NCBI RefSeq assembly: GCF_902499175.1
Contig: NZ_CABVQC010000035.1
Location: forward strand, 1 to 64,000
Direction of reading: 5' to 3'
Length of the DNA: 64,000 bases
Source of the DNA: Burkholderia aenigmatica
Lineage (GTDB): Bacteria > Pseudomonadota > Gammaproteobacteria > Burkholderiales > Burkholderiaceae
The notes beneath the pieces are model-generated. The model made no database searches, had not been told where the DNA came from, and saw only the letters and a list, made by a program, of their open reading frames with translations. The translations under genes and the position numbers were made by a program. Position 1 is the first letter of the stretch. Every line of letters starts with the position of its first letter. Below, in pieces: positions 36,235 through 45,819 of this stretch.

Positions 36235-37806
36235 ATGGATAGAACGATGAACGAACATGCAAGCCTCTCCACGATCGACGACTGCATCGCGCGCCGCGAT
36301 GGCGTGCTGACGCTTCCGCAGGGCAGTATCCGCGGCAGCTGCAACGATGGCATCTGTCGATTTCTTGGCATTCCTTACGGAAAGGCTGCGATCGGCGACT
36401 TGCGGTTCAGGCCGCCCGTGCCGGCGCCAGCATGGGACGGAATCCGCGATTGCCGCGGCTACGGCGATGCGTGTCCGCAGGTCAACGACGACTTGCCCGC
36501 ATGGCAGTTCGATGGAGACCACTCGGCGGACTGCCTCAATCTCAACGTCTGGACGCCTGCGTCGGCGGCGCCCGGCGATCGCTTGCCGGTGATGGTGTGG
36601 TTGCATGGCGGGGCCTATCTGTCCGGGTCCGCCAACCTGCCCCTGTACGACGGACGCGTGCTCGCCGAGCAGGAGCAGGTGGTGGTCGTGTCGATCAACC
36701 ATCGCCTCAACGTCTTCGGTTACCTGCATTTCGGCGATCGGGGCGACAGCCCGTCGACTGCTGCGAACGTGGGGCAGCAGGATATCGTGCTGGCGCTCGA
36801 ATGGATTGCGGCACACATCGGTGCGTTTGGCGGCGATGCAGACAACGTGACGCTGTTCGGCGAATCGGGCGGTGGCGGGAAGATCTGCGCGCTCACGATG
36901 ATGCCGTCGGCCGAGGGCCTGTTTCACAAGGCGATCGTCCAGAGCGGGGCCTTTCTCACCATGCTGTCGCGAGCGCAGGCACAGGTCAGGGCCGACGCAT
37001 TCCTGTCGATGCTTGGCGCCGACATCGGCGCACTCGATGCGATCAGCGACGAACTGGCGCTTGCGGCCGCGCGCCGCCTGATCGACCGGTACGGCTATAC
37101 CGCGTTCTGGCCCGTCGACGACGGTGTCGTCATCGATGCGTCGAGCATCCCGCGCGCATCGGTGCCGATGATGATCGGCACGACCCGGCACGAGTCGGCG
37201 TACTTCCTGCCCCCGCAGCTGCTCGCGCACGGCCCGCTCGAGCCGGTCGGCTACCGCGATGCGCTGGAGGACGGCCTGAGGCCATTCAGCATCGGCCCGG
37301 ACGATGCGCGGGCAGCGGCTGACGTCGCATCGCGTACGCGTGCGATACCGCCTCGCTCGATCGGCCGGGACCTGACCGACGTCCTGTTCTGGAAGCCCGC
37401 GGTCGCGCTGGCGGAACGCAACAGCCGGCATGCGAACACGTTCATGTACCGGTTCGACTGGGCATATCCGTGCTGCGGCGGCCATTACTCGATTCACGGC
37501 GCCGAAATCCCGTTCGTGTTCGGCATGCTCGACTACCCATCGCCGGCCTGGGATGACGCCGATCTCCCGAACGCGCGGTATTCGGGCGACACGCCTGGCG
37601 AGCGGTTCGGCCTGGCTGCACGCGTGCAGCGTGCGTGGGCCGATTTCGCCCGATACGGCGATCCGTCCGCCAGCGGCGTGTCGGTGTGGCCGCGCTACAC
37701 ACCGGAGGCGCGTGCGACACGGATTTTCGACCGGGTCTGCCGCGTCGAGGAGGATCCGGATGCCGAACGCCGGCGGGCGCTGTTCGCCGCGCGCGCGGGC
37801 ACGTGA
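36235..37806 (+). CDS. Type-B carboxylesterase
   Basis: A 523-residue carboxylesterase of the para-nitrobenzyl-esterase/cholinesterase type. FLGIPYGKAAIGDLRFRPP is near residue 43, DCLNLNVWTP near 97, the oxyanion motif VWLHGGAYLSGS near 121, nucleophile Ser211 in FGESGGGG, and a late His in SIHGAEIPFVFG. No signal peptide is visible, so it is probably cytoplasmic. A second ATG at 36247 is an alternative start. It hydrolyses a carboxylic ester (or carbamate); the permease 27 bases downstream suggests an amino-acid-like or amine product or substrate. Confidence 0.9.
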   Translation: MDRTMNEHASLSTIDDCIARRDGVLTLPQGSIRGSCNDGICRFLGIPYGKAAIGDLRFRPPVPAPAWDGIRDCRGYGDACPQVNDDLPAWQFDGDHSADCLNLNVWTPASAAPGDRLPVMVWLHGGAYLSGSANLPLYDGRVLAEQEQVVVVSINHRLNVFGYLHFGDRGDSPSTAANVGQQDIVLALEWIAAHIGAFGGDADNVTLFGESGGGGKICALTMMPSAEGLFHKAIVQSGAFLTMLSRAQAQVRADAFLSMLGADIGALDAISDELALAAARRLIDRYGYTAFWPVDDGVVIDASSIPRASVPMMIGTTRHESAYFLPPQLLAHGPLEPVGYRDALEDGLRPFSIGPDDARAAADVASRTRAIPPRSIGRDLTDVLFWKPAVALAERNSRHANTFMYRFDWAYPCCGGHYSIHGAEIPFVFGMLDYPSPAWDDADLPNARYSGDTPGERFGLAARVQRAWADFARYGDPSASGVSVWPRYTPEARATRIFDRVCRVEEDPDAERRRALFAARAGT

Positions 37807-37833
37807 CACACTCATCATCGACAAGGAGAAGAC

Positions 37834-39279
37834 ATGGAGACGTCAGCGGTAACCTCGGAATCCTCATCCACGCGCCCCTTGAACTGGGTCGCAATCGTAT
37901 TTTTCGTCCTCGCCACCAACGGACCCCTCACCAGTCTGATCGGATGCGTGCCGTATGGCGTCGCGTACGGCAACGGCATCGGCATCGCAGGTTCCTACCT
38001 GTGCGTCGGCCTGATCTACCTGTGCTTCGCCGTCGGCTTCACGGCGATGAGCCGTCACGTGGGCAATGCGGGCGCGCTGTATGCGTACGTCGGGCAAGGG
38101 CTCGGCCGGCCGGCGGGTGTCGGCGCCGCGTTCATGGCGGTCGCGTCGTATTTCGTGATCACGCTGGCGTGTTACGCGTTGCTCGGGTTCTATATCAGCT
38201 ATTTCATCAACAACCTCACCGGCCTGGTCGTGCCGTGGTGGGTCAGTACACTCTGCGCGGCAGCCGTCGTGCATGCGTTCGCGATCAACAACGTCCAGTT
38301 CAACGGCGCCGTGCTGTTCCTGCTGATGATCGTCGAGATCGCGCTGATCGTCGCATTCAACCTCAAGGTCGCGGCCACGGGCGGCGGGGTCGAGCACTTC
38401 AGCCTCGCACCGCTGCACCCGGCGAACGTGTTCACCGGGAAGTTCGGCACGTCGCTGGTGTTCGTCGTGGTCGCCTACATGGGCTTCGAGACGACGGTGA
38501 TCTACGCGAACGACGTCCGGAATCCGGGCCGCTCCATTCCGATTGCCACCTACGTCAGCGTCGCGGTCATCATGGCGATCTATGTCGTGTCGACGGTGCA
38601 GATGTCCAATGCGTTCGGCTATGCCGAAGTTGTCGCGCTGGCGGTGAAGTCTCCCGCGGATCTGTGGTTCGCCGTGACGGAGCGGGTGCTCGGCAAGCAG
38701 ATGGTGGTGGTCACCAACGCACTGCTGATCACCAGCATGCTCGCGGCGATCATCAGCTTCAACAATGCGACCGTGCGTTACTGGTATTCGCTCGGCCGCG
38801 ACGGCATTGCGTTCAAGCGGCTCGCGCAATTGAGCGAGAAGAAGGGCCTGCCGGTCCGGGCCGCGAACCTGCAGTCCGTGCTCATGGTCACGCTGATCGC
38901 TTTGTCTGCCGCTTATCGCGTCGATCCGGTGATGGTGATTGCACCGTATCTCAGCATTCCGTCCGCGATCGGGATCGTGTGCGTTCAGGCGTTGACCGCG
39001 CTGGCGGTCATCCGCTTCTTCGCGGCCCGCCGCGAGCGCGAAACGCGGTTCATCCGGTGGGCCGTGTTTCCGGCCCTGAGCTTTGCCGGATTCGCTTACT
39101 TCCTGTACGCAATGATCGGCAACGTATCGCTGATGGCCGGCACGGCTTCGACCGTCGTTTCGCTTCTGCCGTGGACGACGCCGGCGGTTGCTGTCGCGGG
39201 TGCCGGCTTCGCGGTTTGGCTGCGACGTGCGCGGCCGTCGGCGTACAACGGCCTGGGGCAATTTCTCAGCGATAGCTGA
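37834..39279 (+). CDS. APC-superfamily permease
   Basis: A 481-residue inner-membrane carrier with twelve hydrophobic segments. Helix 1 (VFFVLATNGPLTSLIGCVPY) and VVAYMGFETTVIYANDVRNP near residue 220 are typical APC segments. AAGGAGAAGAC precedes the ATG. It follows the carboxylesterase by 27 bases and shares its TetR-controlled promoter, so it probably imports the ester or amino compound handled by that enzyme. Confidence 0.9.
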   Translation: METSAVTSESSSTRPLNWVAIVFFVLATNGPLTSLIGCVPYGVAYGNGIGIAGSYLCVGLIYLCFAVGFTAMSRHVGNAGALYAYVGQGLGRPAGVGAAFMAVASYFVITLACYALLGFYISYFINNLTGLVVPWWVSTLCAAAVVHAFAINNVQFNGAVLFLLMIVEIALIVAFNLKVAATGGGVEHFSLAPLHPANVFTGKFGTSLVFVVVAYMGFETTVIYANDVRNPGRSIPIATYVSVAVIMAIYVVSTVQMSNAFGYAEVVALAVKSPADLWFAVTERVLGKQMVVVTNALLITSMLAAIISFNNATVRYWYSLGRDGIAFKRLAQLSEKKGLPVRAANLQSVLMVTLIALSAAYRVDPVMVIAPYLSIPSAIGIVCVQALTALAVIRFFAARRERETRFIRWAVFPALSFAGFAYFLYAMIGNVSLMAGTASTVVSLLPWTTPAVAVAGAGFAVWLRRARPSAYNGLGQFLSDS

Positions 39280-39421
39280 GCATGCGGACATATTCCTGAA
39301 ACGGGCATGGATGAATCGTTAAGGTATCCACATGGATTTGCGTGACGAAGGTGTTCCGGATTGACGATCCAGGGGGCGGGTTCGGTTCGACCGACGGGCC
39401 CCGCATCCATGCACGTCGGCT

Positions 39422-40327
39422 TCAGCCCGGCTTGCCGGCCTTGACGTCCTGCTGCCGCGCCAGTGCCAGAAAGCCGGCGATATAGGCCGTGTCCTGCTCC
39501 CCACGACGCACGCCGAGGTGGATGCTTTTGTGAATGCCGCCTTGACCGAGGCGCACCGTGCGAATCGGCATGGCCGCGCCTTCCTCGATCGCCAGCCAGT
39601 CGGGCAGCACGGCCACGCCACGGTGTGCCGCGACGAGCTGCAACATCAGCTCGGTCTGCTCGGCCGTGCGATGAAATTTGGGGCGGCAATGGGCCGGTAC
39701 CAGGAAGCGCGTATAGATGTCGAGCCGCTCCTTGCTGACCGGCACCGTGATCAGTTCCTCGGCGAGCAGGTCATGCGGCAGCGCGAATTCGCGGGCTGCA
39801 AGCGGGTGCCGCTCGTGTACCACCAGCATCAGCTCGTAGTCGATGACCGGTTCGAACACGACGTCGGGCAGGTCGATCGGGTCGGGGGTGACGAGCAGGT
39901 CGATTTCATAGCCGAGCAGCGCCGCCACGCCATCGAAACCGAACGCGGTTCGTACGTCGTAGTCGACATCGGGCCAGCTGGCGAGATAGCGTGAAGTCAG
40001 CCGCGTCAGCCATTTCTGGCAGGGATGGCACTCCATCCCGACACGCAGTGCGCCGCGTCGTCCTTCCGCAAACTCGACGAGTGTGCGCTCGGCATGTTCG
40101 ATCTGCGGCAGCACGCGTTCGGCCAGCGCAAGCAGATATTCGCCCGCGTGCGTGAAGCGCAGGCCGCGTCCGTTCTTGGTCCAGAACTTGACGCCGTGCC
40201 GCTCCTCGAACTTGCGGACCATATGCGACAGCGCCGACTGCGTGACGTTGAGGCGCTCGGCGGCCGCGGTCAGGCTGCCGAGGCGCTGGACTTCCTTCAG
40301 GATCGACAGATACTGGAGATCGAGCAT
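39422..40327 (-). CDS. MetR-like LysR-family regulator
   Basis: A 301-residue LysR-type regulator. The helix-turn-helix is at residues 1-62 (LGSLTAAAERLNVTQSALSH). The effector domain resembles E. coli MetR: GALRVGMECHPCQKWLT parallels the MetR ECHSCIQWLT segment, and PVSKERLDIYTRFLVPA its PVQRSRLDVWRHFLQPA. MetR senses homocysteine and controls methionine synthesis genes, so a sulfur-related effector is plausible. It lies 103 bases downstream of an MFS gene on the same strand; no met genes are adjacent. Confidence 0.87.
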   Translation of the reverse strand: MLDLQYLSILKEVQRLGSLTAAAERLNVTQSALSHMVRKFEERHGVKFWTKNGRGLRFTHAGEYLLALAERVLPQIEHAERTLVEFAEGRRGALRVGMECHPCQKWLTRLTSRYLASWPDVDYDVRTAFGFDGVAALLGYEIDLLVTPDPIDLPDVVFEPVIDYELMLVVHERHPLAAREFALPHDLLAEELITVPVSKERLDIYTRFLVPAHCRPKFHRTAEQTELMLQLVAAHRGVAVLPDWLAIEEGAAMPIRTVRLGQGGIHKSIHLGVRRGEQDTAYIAGFLALARQQDVKAGKPG

Positions 40328-40430
40328 CGTTGAACTCCCCACATTGCTTGCAACCCGCGAGCGCCGGCGCCGGTACGTGTGACGCGCATCGGCCGGCCCG
40401 CGGCACGGCGCCGCCGCTTGCCCGTGCGGG

Positions 40431-41669
40431 TCATGCGCTGGCCGGGCCCCGGCCCGAGGTCCACAGGAACGCCGCCAGCCCCAGCACCGGCCCGGGCACC
40501 AGCAGCCAGATCGCATCGAGCCCGATCTTCTCGAGCAGCGCGGTGGTGGCAGCGATCGAGACGACCGTGATGGCGAAGCCGATCGAGTTTTGAATGGCCA
40601 GCGCGCCCCCGACCCACTCGGGCGGGCAGGCGCGTGCCGCCAGCGCCGAGAATTGCGGCGAATCGGCGATGACCGACGCGCCCCAGACGATGAGCAGCAC
40701 CGCCATGGCCATCGGCGGCAGCACGCGCCATGCGAGTGCGAAGGTCAGCGCGCAGAGCCCCGAGAGGGCGAGCGCGCCGAGCGCGACCTTCGCGCTGCCC
40801 AGCGTGCGCGACAGCTTCCCGCCGACGAGCGAGCCGATGGCGCCCGTGGCGATGACGCCGAAGGCCAGGCCCGACACGCCGACACGGGGAAAGTGGGTCG
40901 CCAGCGCGGTATGGGTGATCAAGAGCGGCACGGCGGTCCAGAACGTGTAGAGCTCCCACATATGACCGAAGTAGCCGAGTGTCGCGGCGCGGAACGCGCG
41001 GATCCGGAACGCCCCGAGCACGGCGGCCGGGCCGCGTTGCTGCCCGACGGCCGCGTTCGTCCGTGGGCGGGCGCCGTCCCCGAGGACGCCGATCACGCCG
41101 GCGCCGATCAGCGCGAGCACCGACGACGCGGTGATGATCCACTGCCACGGCGAACCGGTCCCGACGACCCGCATGGCGTGCGGCAGCGCCGTGCCGAGCG
41201 TCAGCATCGCGACCAGCTGGGCCAGCGCGGACCCCGTGCGATCCGGCGCCCAGCCGACGATTAGCTTCATGCCCATCGGATAGATGCCCGCGAGGCAGAT
41301 GCCGACGGCGAAGCGGAACGCCGCACCCGTGACAAGACCGCTCGACAACCACGCAAAACCGAGGTTGAAGGCGGCGCCGAGCACGGCGCTGCACACGAAA
41401 ATCCGGCTCGCGCGAAACCGGTCCGCGGCCCCGCTCAACGAGATCGCCAGCGTGCCGACGATGAAGCCGAGCTGGACCGCGCTGGTCAGCCAGCCGATGT
41501 CGGCCGCGCTCGCCTGCCAGAGCCGCATCAGGTCCGGGGCTGTGCTGTTCGCGCTGAACCACAGCGCCGTACCGAACAACTGCGCGAGCGCGATCGCGGC
41601 AACCGGCCCGATTCCGTCGACCAGCCAGCGCCGCAACCCGGTGCGCGGTTCCACGATGCTTGAACACAT
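40431..41669 (-). CDS. MFS transporter
   Basis: A 412-residue major-facilitator protein with about twelve hydrophobic segments. LFGTALWFSANSTAPDLMRL is helix 1 and SLVGGKLSRTLGSAKVALGA is near residue 265. It resembles the cyanate/nitrate-type MFS group (LMRLWQASAADIGWLTSAVQ). AGGAAGTCAT precedes the ATG at 41669. Substrate and direction are unknown. It lies between the TPR gene and the MetR-like regulator, all on the same strand. Confidence 0.88.
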   Translation of the reverse strand: MCSSIVEPRTGLRRWLVDGIGPVAAIALAQLFGTALWFSANSTAPDLMRLWQASAADIGWLTSAVQLGFIVGTLAISLSGAADRFRASRIFVCSAVLGAAFNLGFAWLSSGLVTGAAFRFAVGICLAGIYPMGMKLIVGWAPDRTGSALAQLVAMLTLGTALPHAMRVVGTGSPWQWIITASSVLALIGAGVIGVLGDGARPRTNAAVGQQRGPAAVLGAFRIRAFRAATLGYFGHMWELYTFWTAVPLLITHTALATHFPRVGVSGLAFGVIATGAIGSLVGGKLSRTLGSAKVALGALALSGLCALTFALAWRVLPPMAMAVLLIVWGASVIADSPQFSALAARACPPEWVGGALAIQNSIGFAITVVSIAATTALLEKIGLDAIWLLVPGPVLGLAAFLWTSGRGPASA

Positions 41670-41832
41670 ATGACTTCCTTGGCGGTTGCGCGGCTGCCCG
41701 CGGTCTCGCTCGCCGTCCACGCGCCGAATCGGACGGACATGTCCGCGCGAGCCGGCAGGGGCGCCGGCGGGCGGGGTGAAGGGAGGGCGCGGGGCGCGCC
41801 GCTACCGGTTACGCGGTCACCGACGGGCCGGA

Positions 41833-43155
41833 TCAGGCGGTAACGAGCTGACCGAGCCAGCGCGTGTCGCGCGGCGACGGGCGACGATGCAGGCGCTGCT
41901 CGAGCAGTGCGCGTGCCTTGCCGGCGTTGCCGCTGCGCATCCACGCAACCAGCAGCGTGTCCTGGACGATTTCGCGCTGCGCGCCGCTGCCGCCGATGCG
42001 TACCGCTTCGTGCGCCACGGGCTCGAGGAGTGCCGCGCATAGCGCGTATTGCTCCTCGGCGAAGGCACGCGCCGCCCGGCAGATCGCCGGCACCACGGCA
42101 CCGGCCCGCAGCGTGCCGGCCTCGACGAGCGCGTCGAGCGCGCCCACACGTTCGTCGAGCGCCGCCGTTGCGCCCGTGGCCGCCGCGATCAACGCCATAT
42201 GGACATCGGCGAACGGGAAGCCCGCCTGCCGGAAGTAATCCGATGCATATCGGGCCGCGTCGTCCCACTTGCCGTCGGGAACGGTGTAGCCGTAAGCCTG
42301 CATGCGCCAGAGGAACGAAGCGGTATCGCTGACCACATTGATCGGCACGCCCAGCGACGCCGCCGGCGCAACCTGCGCGTCGTAGATCGCGAGCGCGCGT
42401 TCGGTGTCGCCGCGTTCGAGCGCGATCAGGGCCGCATGCCACGCAATGTGGCTGTGAAGGATGCCGCTGCGGTCGTATTCGGGCAGCCAGCCGGCGATCA
42501 TCGCGTCGGCCTCGTCGTTCGCCCCCGCCTCGTACAGCACGTGTGCCACCGCGTGTGCGGCATTGACGTTGTGCCGGCGCAGTTCGAGCGCACGCTGCGT
42601 CAGCGTACGGCCGAGCCGGACGTCGCCGTTCTCGCCATGTGCCCAGCCGCGATACGTCAGGAACCACCAGTCGTCGTCCTCGAAATGCCGCGCATGGCGC
42701 TCGCAAAGATCGACGCGCGCCTGGTCGTGATCCGCCATGCCCGAAAACGCGAACAGGCCGAACGCGCCGAGCGGCAGCGACAACACGACCACGTCGCGCG
42801 GCCAGCTGTCGGCATGCTCGAGCGCGGCGGTCAGTGCTTGGGCGGACTGCCCGTGGATCGCGAGCGACAGCACGTTGACATGGCTGCGCTCGCGCGGCGT
42901 GCCGTTGCGGGCAGCGAGTACGACCGCGTTCGTGACCATCGCGCGTGCTTCACCGATCTCGGCGCGGATCGCATGCAGGCGTGCCCGGGCCGCCTGCGCC
43001 AGCGCGAATTCGGGATCGGCCGCGATCGCCTCGTCGAGCGTTTCGGCCACGCCTGGCCACAGGGACAGGAGCAGGTCGACGCCGGCGCGATAGCGCTCGG
43101 CCGCGACTTCGGAAGTCGTCGAAAGGGGCAGGCTGTAGCGGTCGAAACAGGCCAT
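41833..43155 (-). CDS. TTC38-like tetratricopeptide-repeat protein
   Basis: A 440-residue helical-repeat protein of the TTC38 family. Conserved pieces include DEAIAADPEFALAQAARARL near residue 43, FEDDDWWFLTYRGWAHGENG near 160, NAAHAVAHVLYEAG near 198, and SGILHSHIAWHAALIALERG near 232. It is cytoplasmic, with no signal peptide or catalytic set recognised; the family function is unknown. It is divergent from the AraC regulator at 43320, 164 bases away, which is its likely controller. Confidence 0.85.
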   Translation of the reverse strand: MACFDRYSLPLSTTSEVAAERYRAGVDLLLSLWPGVAETLDEAIAADPEFALAQAARARLHAIRAEIGEARAMVTNAVVLAARNGTPRERSHVNVLSLAIHGQSAQALTAALEHADSWPRDVVVLSLPLGAFGLFAFSGMADHDQARVDLCERHARHFEDDDWWFLTYRGWAHGENGDVRLGRTLTQRALELRRHNVNAAHAVAHVLYEAGANDEADAMIAGWLPEYDRSGILHSHIAWHAALIALERGDTERALAIYDAQVAPAASLGVPINVVSDTASFLWRMQAYGYTVPDGKWDDAARYASDYFRQAGFPFADVHMALIAAATGATAALDERVGALDALVEAGTLRAGAVVPAICRAARAFAEEQYALCAALLEPVAHEAVRIGGSGAQREIVQDTLLVAWMRSGNAGKARALLEQRLHRRPSPRDTRWLGQLVTA

Positions 43156-43319
43156 GAGGCGGGAAACTCCGGTAAGGATCGTTGGCGGTTTGGGGCTGCG
43201 GTAGTCGATTGCGCACGTTGCCGCGAAACAGGCATGACGTCATTAGACCAAGTTTCGCCGTGTCGGTATTTCGATTGATAGACAAGATGTATAGAATATC
43301 TGCCAACTGGAGAATCATC

Positions 43320-44138
43320 ATGGTCTGGGAGACGATCGAGGCGCCGGAGAACACGGCGCCACCGGCACCCCTCAGGGTGCGCGCGCAGTTCATTCCCGCC
43401 CGCCATTGTTTTCCCGAACATCATCATGACTGGCATCAGGTGGTGTACGCGATCTCGGGCGCGTTGACGGTGATCGCGGAAGGCGGTTCCTACGTGATCT
43501 CGCCGGATCAGGCCGTGTGGCTGGCCACCGGCGCGCGGCATCGCGTCGGCTCGCTCCTGGGCGCGGAATTTCGAAGCCTGTGGATCTCGGACGACGCAGG
43601 GCCGGCGCTGCCGGGCACGAGTCCGAGTGTGTTCACCGTCTCGCCGTTGCTGAAGGCGCTGATCGTCGAGGCGAGCGAAATCGACGGGCAACCCGACGAA
43701 GACGGCTATGCGGGGCGTATCACGCATCTGATTCTCGACCAGCTGCGACGTGCGCCGGCACTTCCGTCGGCATTGCCCTGGCCGCGCGATGCGGCGCTGA
43801 TGTCGCTGTGCGAAGCGCTCTATGCGGATCCGGCTGACCTGAGCGGCCCGGAGGAGTGGGGGGCGAGGTTCGGCATGTCGACGCGCACGCTGGCCCGCCG
43901 GTTCGTCGCCGAAACCGGCATGAGCCTGCGTTCGTGGCGCCGTCGCATGCGCCTGTTCAGGGGGATCGAACTGCTGGCGGGCGGCCACGGTGTGACGCGC
44001 GTCGCGATGGAACTGGGCTACGGCTCGACGTCGGCTTTCGTCTACGCATTCCGGCTGGAGATGGGCAGCAGCCCGCAGGTCTACATGCGCGGGCGCGGCA
44101 CCGCGGTCGGCGAACGCGCGCCGGCGCGCCCGCGCTGA
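43320..44138 (+). CDS. AraC-family transcriptional regulator with cupin sensor
   Basis: A 272-residue AraC-family protein. The N-terminal cupin sensor contains HCFPEHHHDWHQVVYAISGA near residue 30 and YVISPDQAVWLATGARHRVG near 60. The C-terminal helix-turn-helix pair reads WGARFGMSTRTLARRFVAET and VAMELGYGSTSAFVYAFRLE. TGGAGAATC precedes the ATG at 43320. It is divergent from the TTC38-like gene. Confidence 0.9.
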   Translation: MVWETIEAPENTAPPAPLRVRAQFIPARHCFPEHHHDWHQVVYAISGALTVIAEGGSYVISPDQAVWLATGARHRVGSLLGAEFRSLWISDDAGPALPGTSPSVFTVSPLLKALIVEASEIDGQPDEDGYAGRITHLILDQLRRAPALPSALPWPRDAALMSLCEALYADPADLSGPEEWGARFGMSTRTLARRFVAETGMSLRSWRRRMRLFRGIELLAGGHGVTRVAMELGYGSTSAFVYAFRLEMGSSPQVYMRGRGTAVGERAPARPR

Positions 44139-44152
44139 AGGCGACAGCAATC

Positions 44153-44188
44153 GGGGCCGATCGGGCCCCGGCAGGCGCGATGCCTGCC
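44153..44188. terminator. Paired hairpins between convergent AraC and permease genes
   Basis: GGGGCC-GATCG-GGCCCC (44153-44169) is followed immediately by GGCAGGC-GCGAT-GCCTGCC (44170-44188). Both stems are perfect and GC-rich. They fill the 69-base convergent gap and likely act as a bidirectional transcription stop. Confidence 0.65.
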
Positions 44189-44207
44189 AGGATCCGGCCG
44201 GTGCCGC

Positions 44208-45641
44208 TTACGCAGGAAGATCCTTCGGATCGCACGATTCGCGCGCGGCATCGGTGCTCGTGGTTTCGTTTCGGATATAGAAGCGATACACCCCATACAC
44301 GAACGCGACCCAGACCGCCGACACCACCAGCGACATCCGCATATCCGGCAGGATCGCGATACAGGCCATCACCGCGGCGACGAAGCAGAGCGCAATGTAG
44401 TTGCTGTACGGATAGAACGGCATCTTGTAGGTGAGCTTGTCCGCTTCGCCGTTCGCGATCCGGATCTTGCGAAAGCGCAGGTGGCTGATGACGATCGAAC
44501 CCCACGCACAGACGAGCGCGAACACGGTGACCGACGAGAACAGCTCGAACGCCTGCTCCGGCATCACGTAGTTGAGCAGCACGCCGGCGAACATCGTCGC
44601 GAACACCATCAGGATCGCGCGAAACGGCACCTTGCGGCCGTTGACGACGCCGAGGAAGGCCGGCGCATTCTTCTGCAGCGACAGGTTGTAGAACGTGCGG
44701 CTGTTGGTGAACACGCTCGCGTTCACGGCCGAGAGCACTGCCATGATCACGACGAGATTCATGATGCCGGCCGCGGCGGGAATGCCGATCTTCGTGAACA
44801 CCTCGACGAACGGGCTGCCCTTGGTGGTCAGCGAGGTCCACGGGAACACCATCAGCAGGACAGCGATCGCGCCGACATAGAAAATCAGCAGGCGCCAGAA
44901 CGTCGCGTTGATCGCCTTCGGCATGGTGGTGCGGACGTCCTTCGCTTCGCCGGCCGCCAGGCCGAGATTCTCGACGCCACCGAACGAGAAGGCCACCATC
45001 ACGATCGCGAGAAAGGTCCCGCCCACGCCTTTGGCGAAGAATCCGCCGTTGGCAACGAGGTTGTGATAGCCGATCGGTACGCCGTGGTTGCCGATGCCGA
45101 ACACGATCATGCCGGCGCCGAAGATGATCAGTGCGACGATCGCCGCCACCTTGACGAGCGCAAACCAGAATTCGGCCTCGCCATAGAACTTCACGCCGAT
45201 GATGTTGACGCAGAACATGATCGAGACGGCCGTGCCAGCCGTCACCCAGATCGGGATGGTGGGGAACCAGAAGTGCACGTAGTTGCCGAGCGCGTTCAGG
45301 TCGGCCGCGCTGGTGGCCAGCAGGAAGATGAACGCGTTCCAGCCGTTCAGGAAGCCGACGAAGCGGTGAATGTAGCGGTTCGAGTACGAGACGTAGGAAC
45401 CGGATACGGGCTCCTCGACCGCCATCTCGCCCAGTGCGCGCATCACGAAGTAGATCGCGATGGCGGCGAGCACATAGACGAGCAGGATGGCCGGTCCGGC
45501 CGTGCGGATGGCCCAGGACGAGCCGTAGAAAAGTCCGGTGCCGATTGCGCCGCCGATGGCGATCATCTGGACGTGCCGGTTCGACAGGTCGCGCTTCAGG
45601 TCTTCCTGTTCATAAGCAGGGGTCGTGGGGGTCTGTGTCAT
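44208..45641 (-). CDS. AAT-family amino-acid permease
   Basis: A 477-residue amino-acid:proton symporter of the GabP/ProY/AnsP-like AAT branch. LSNRHVQMIAIGGAIGTGLF is the family signature at residues 19-38, followed by MAVEEPVSGSYVSYSNRYIH near 95, and twelve hydrophobic segments. GGAGGCGAC precedes the ATG. It lies downstream of the PatB-type lyase on the same strand with a 178-base gap that has an AT-rich, promoter-like stretch, so it may be separately transcribed. Confidence 0.93.
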   Translation of the reverse strand: MTQTPTTPAYEQEDLKRDLSNRHVQMIAIGGAIGTGLFYGSSWAIRTAGPAILLVYVLAAIAIYFVMRALGEMAVEEPVSGSYVSYSNRYIHRFVGFLNGWNAFIFLLATSAADLNALGNYVHFWFPTIPIWVTAGTAVSIMFCVNIIGVKFYGEAEFWFALVKVAAIVALIIFGAGMIVFGIGNHGVPIGYHNLVANGGFFAKGVGGTFLAIVMVAFSFGGVENLGLAAGEAKDVRTTMPKAINATFWRLLIFYVGAIAVLLMVFPWTSLTTKGSPFVEVFTKIGIPAAAGIMNLVVIMAVLSAVNASVFTNSRTFYNLSLQKNAPAFLGVVNGRKVPFRAILMVFATMFAGVLLNYVMPEQAFELFSSVTVFALVCAWGSIVISHLRFRKIRIANGEADKLTYKMPFYPYSNYIALCFVAAVMACIAILPDMRMSLVVSAVWVAFVYGVYRFYIRNETTSTDAARESCDPKDLPA

Positions 45642-45819
45642 GTCGCCTCCGAGAGTGTCTTCATCTGTCTTTGCAGTTGCATGGGAAATCGGGTTTTTTG
45701 TTTGTATTCCTTATTGTTTGGCGTGGTTGTTCATGACGATCGGCACCCTTGTCTTGCACCGGGTGACCGAGGGCGAAGCGGGCGCTAGTCCTGCCTCGCG
45801 CCGGCTTGCATCGCGGAAG

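Noticed and set aside
39334-39342. GGATTTGCG as a fifth copy of the amine-regulon motif
   Set aside because: It lacks the TTTGCC left half, has no -10 at 27 bases and lies between convergent gene ends.
39306-39414. GCATGGATG / CATCCATGC inverted repeat after the APC permease as a terminator
   Set aside because: The arms are about 90 bases apart without a compact stem or T tract, so pairing is unlikely to act as a terminator.
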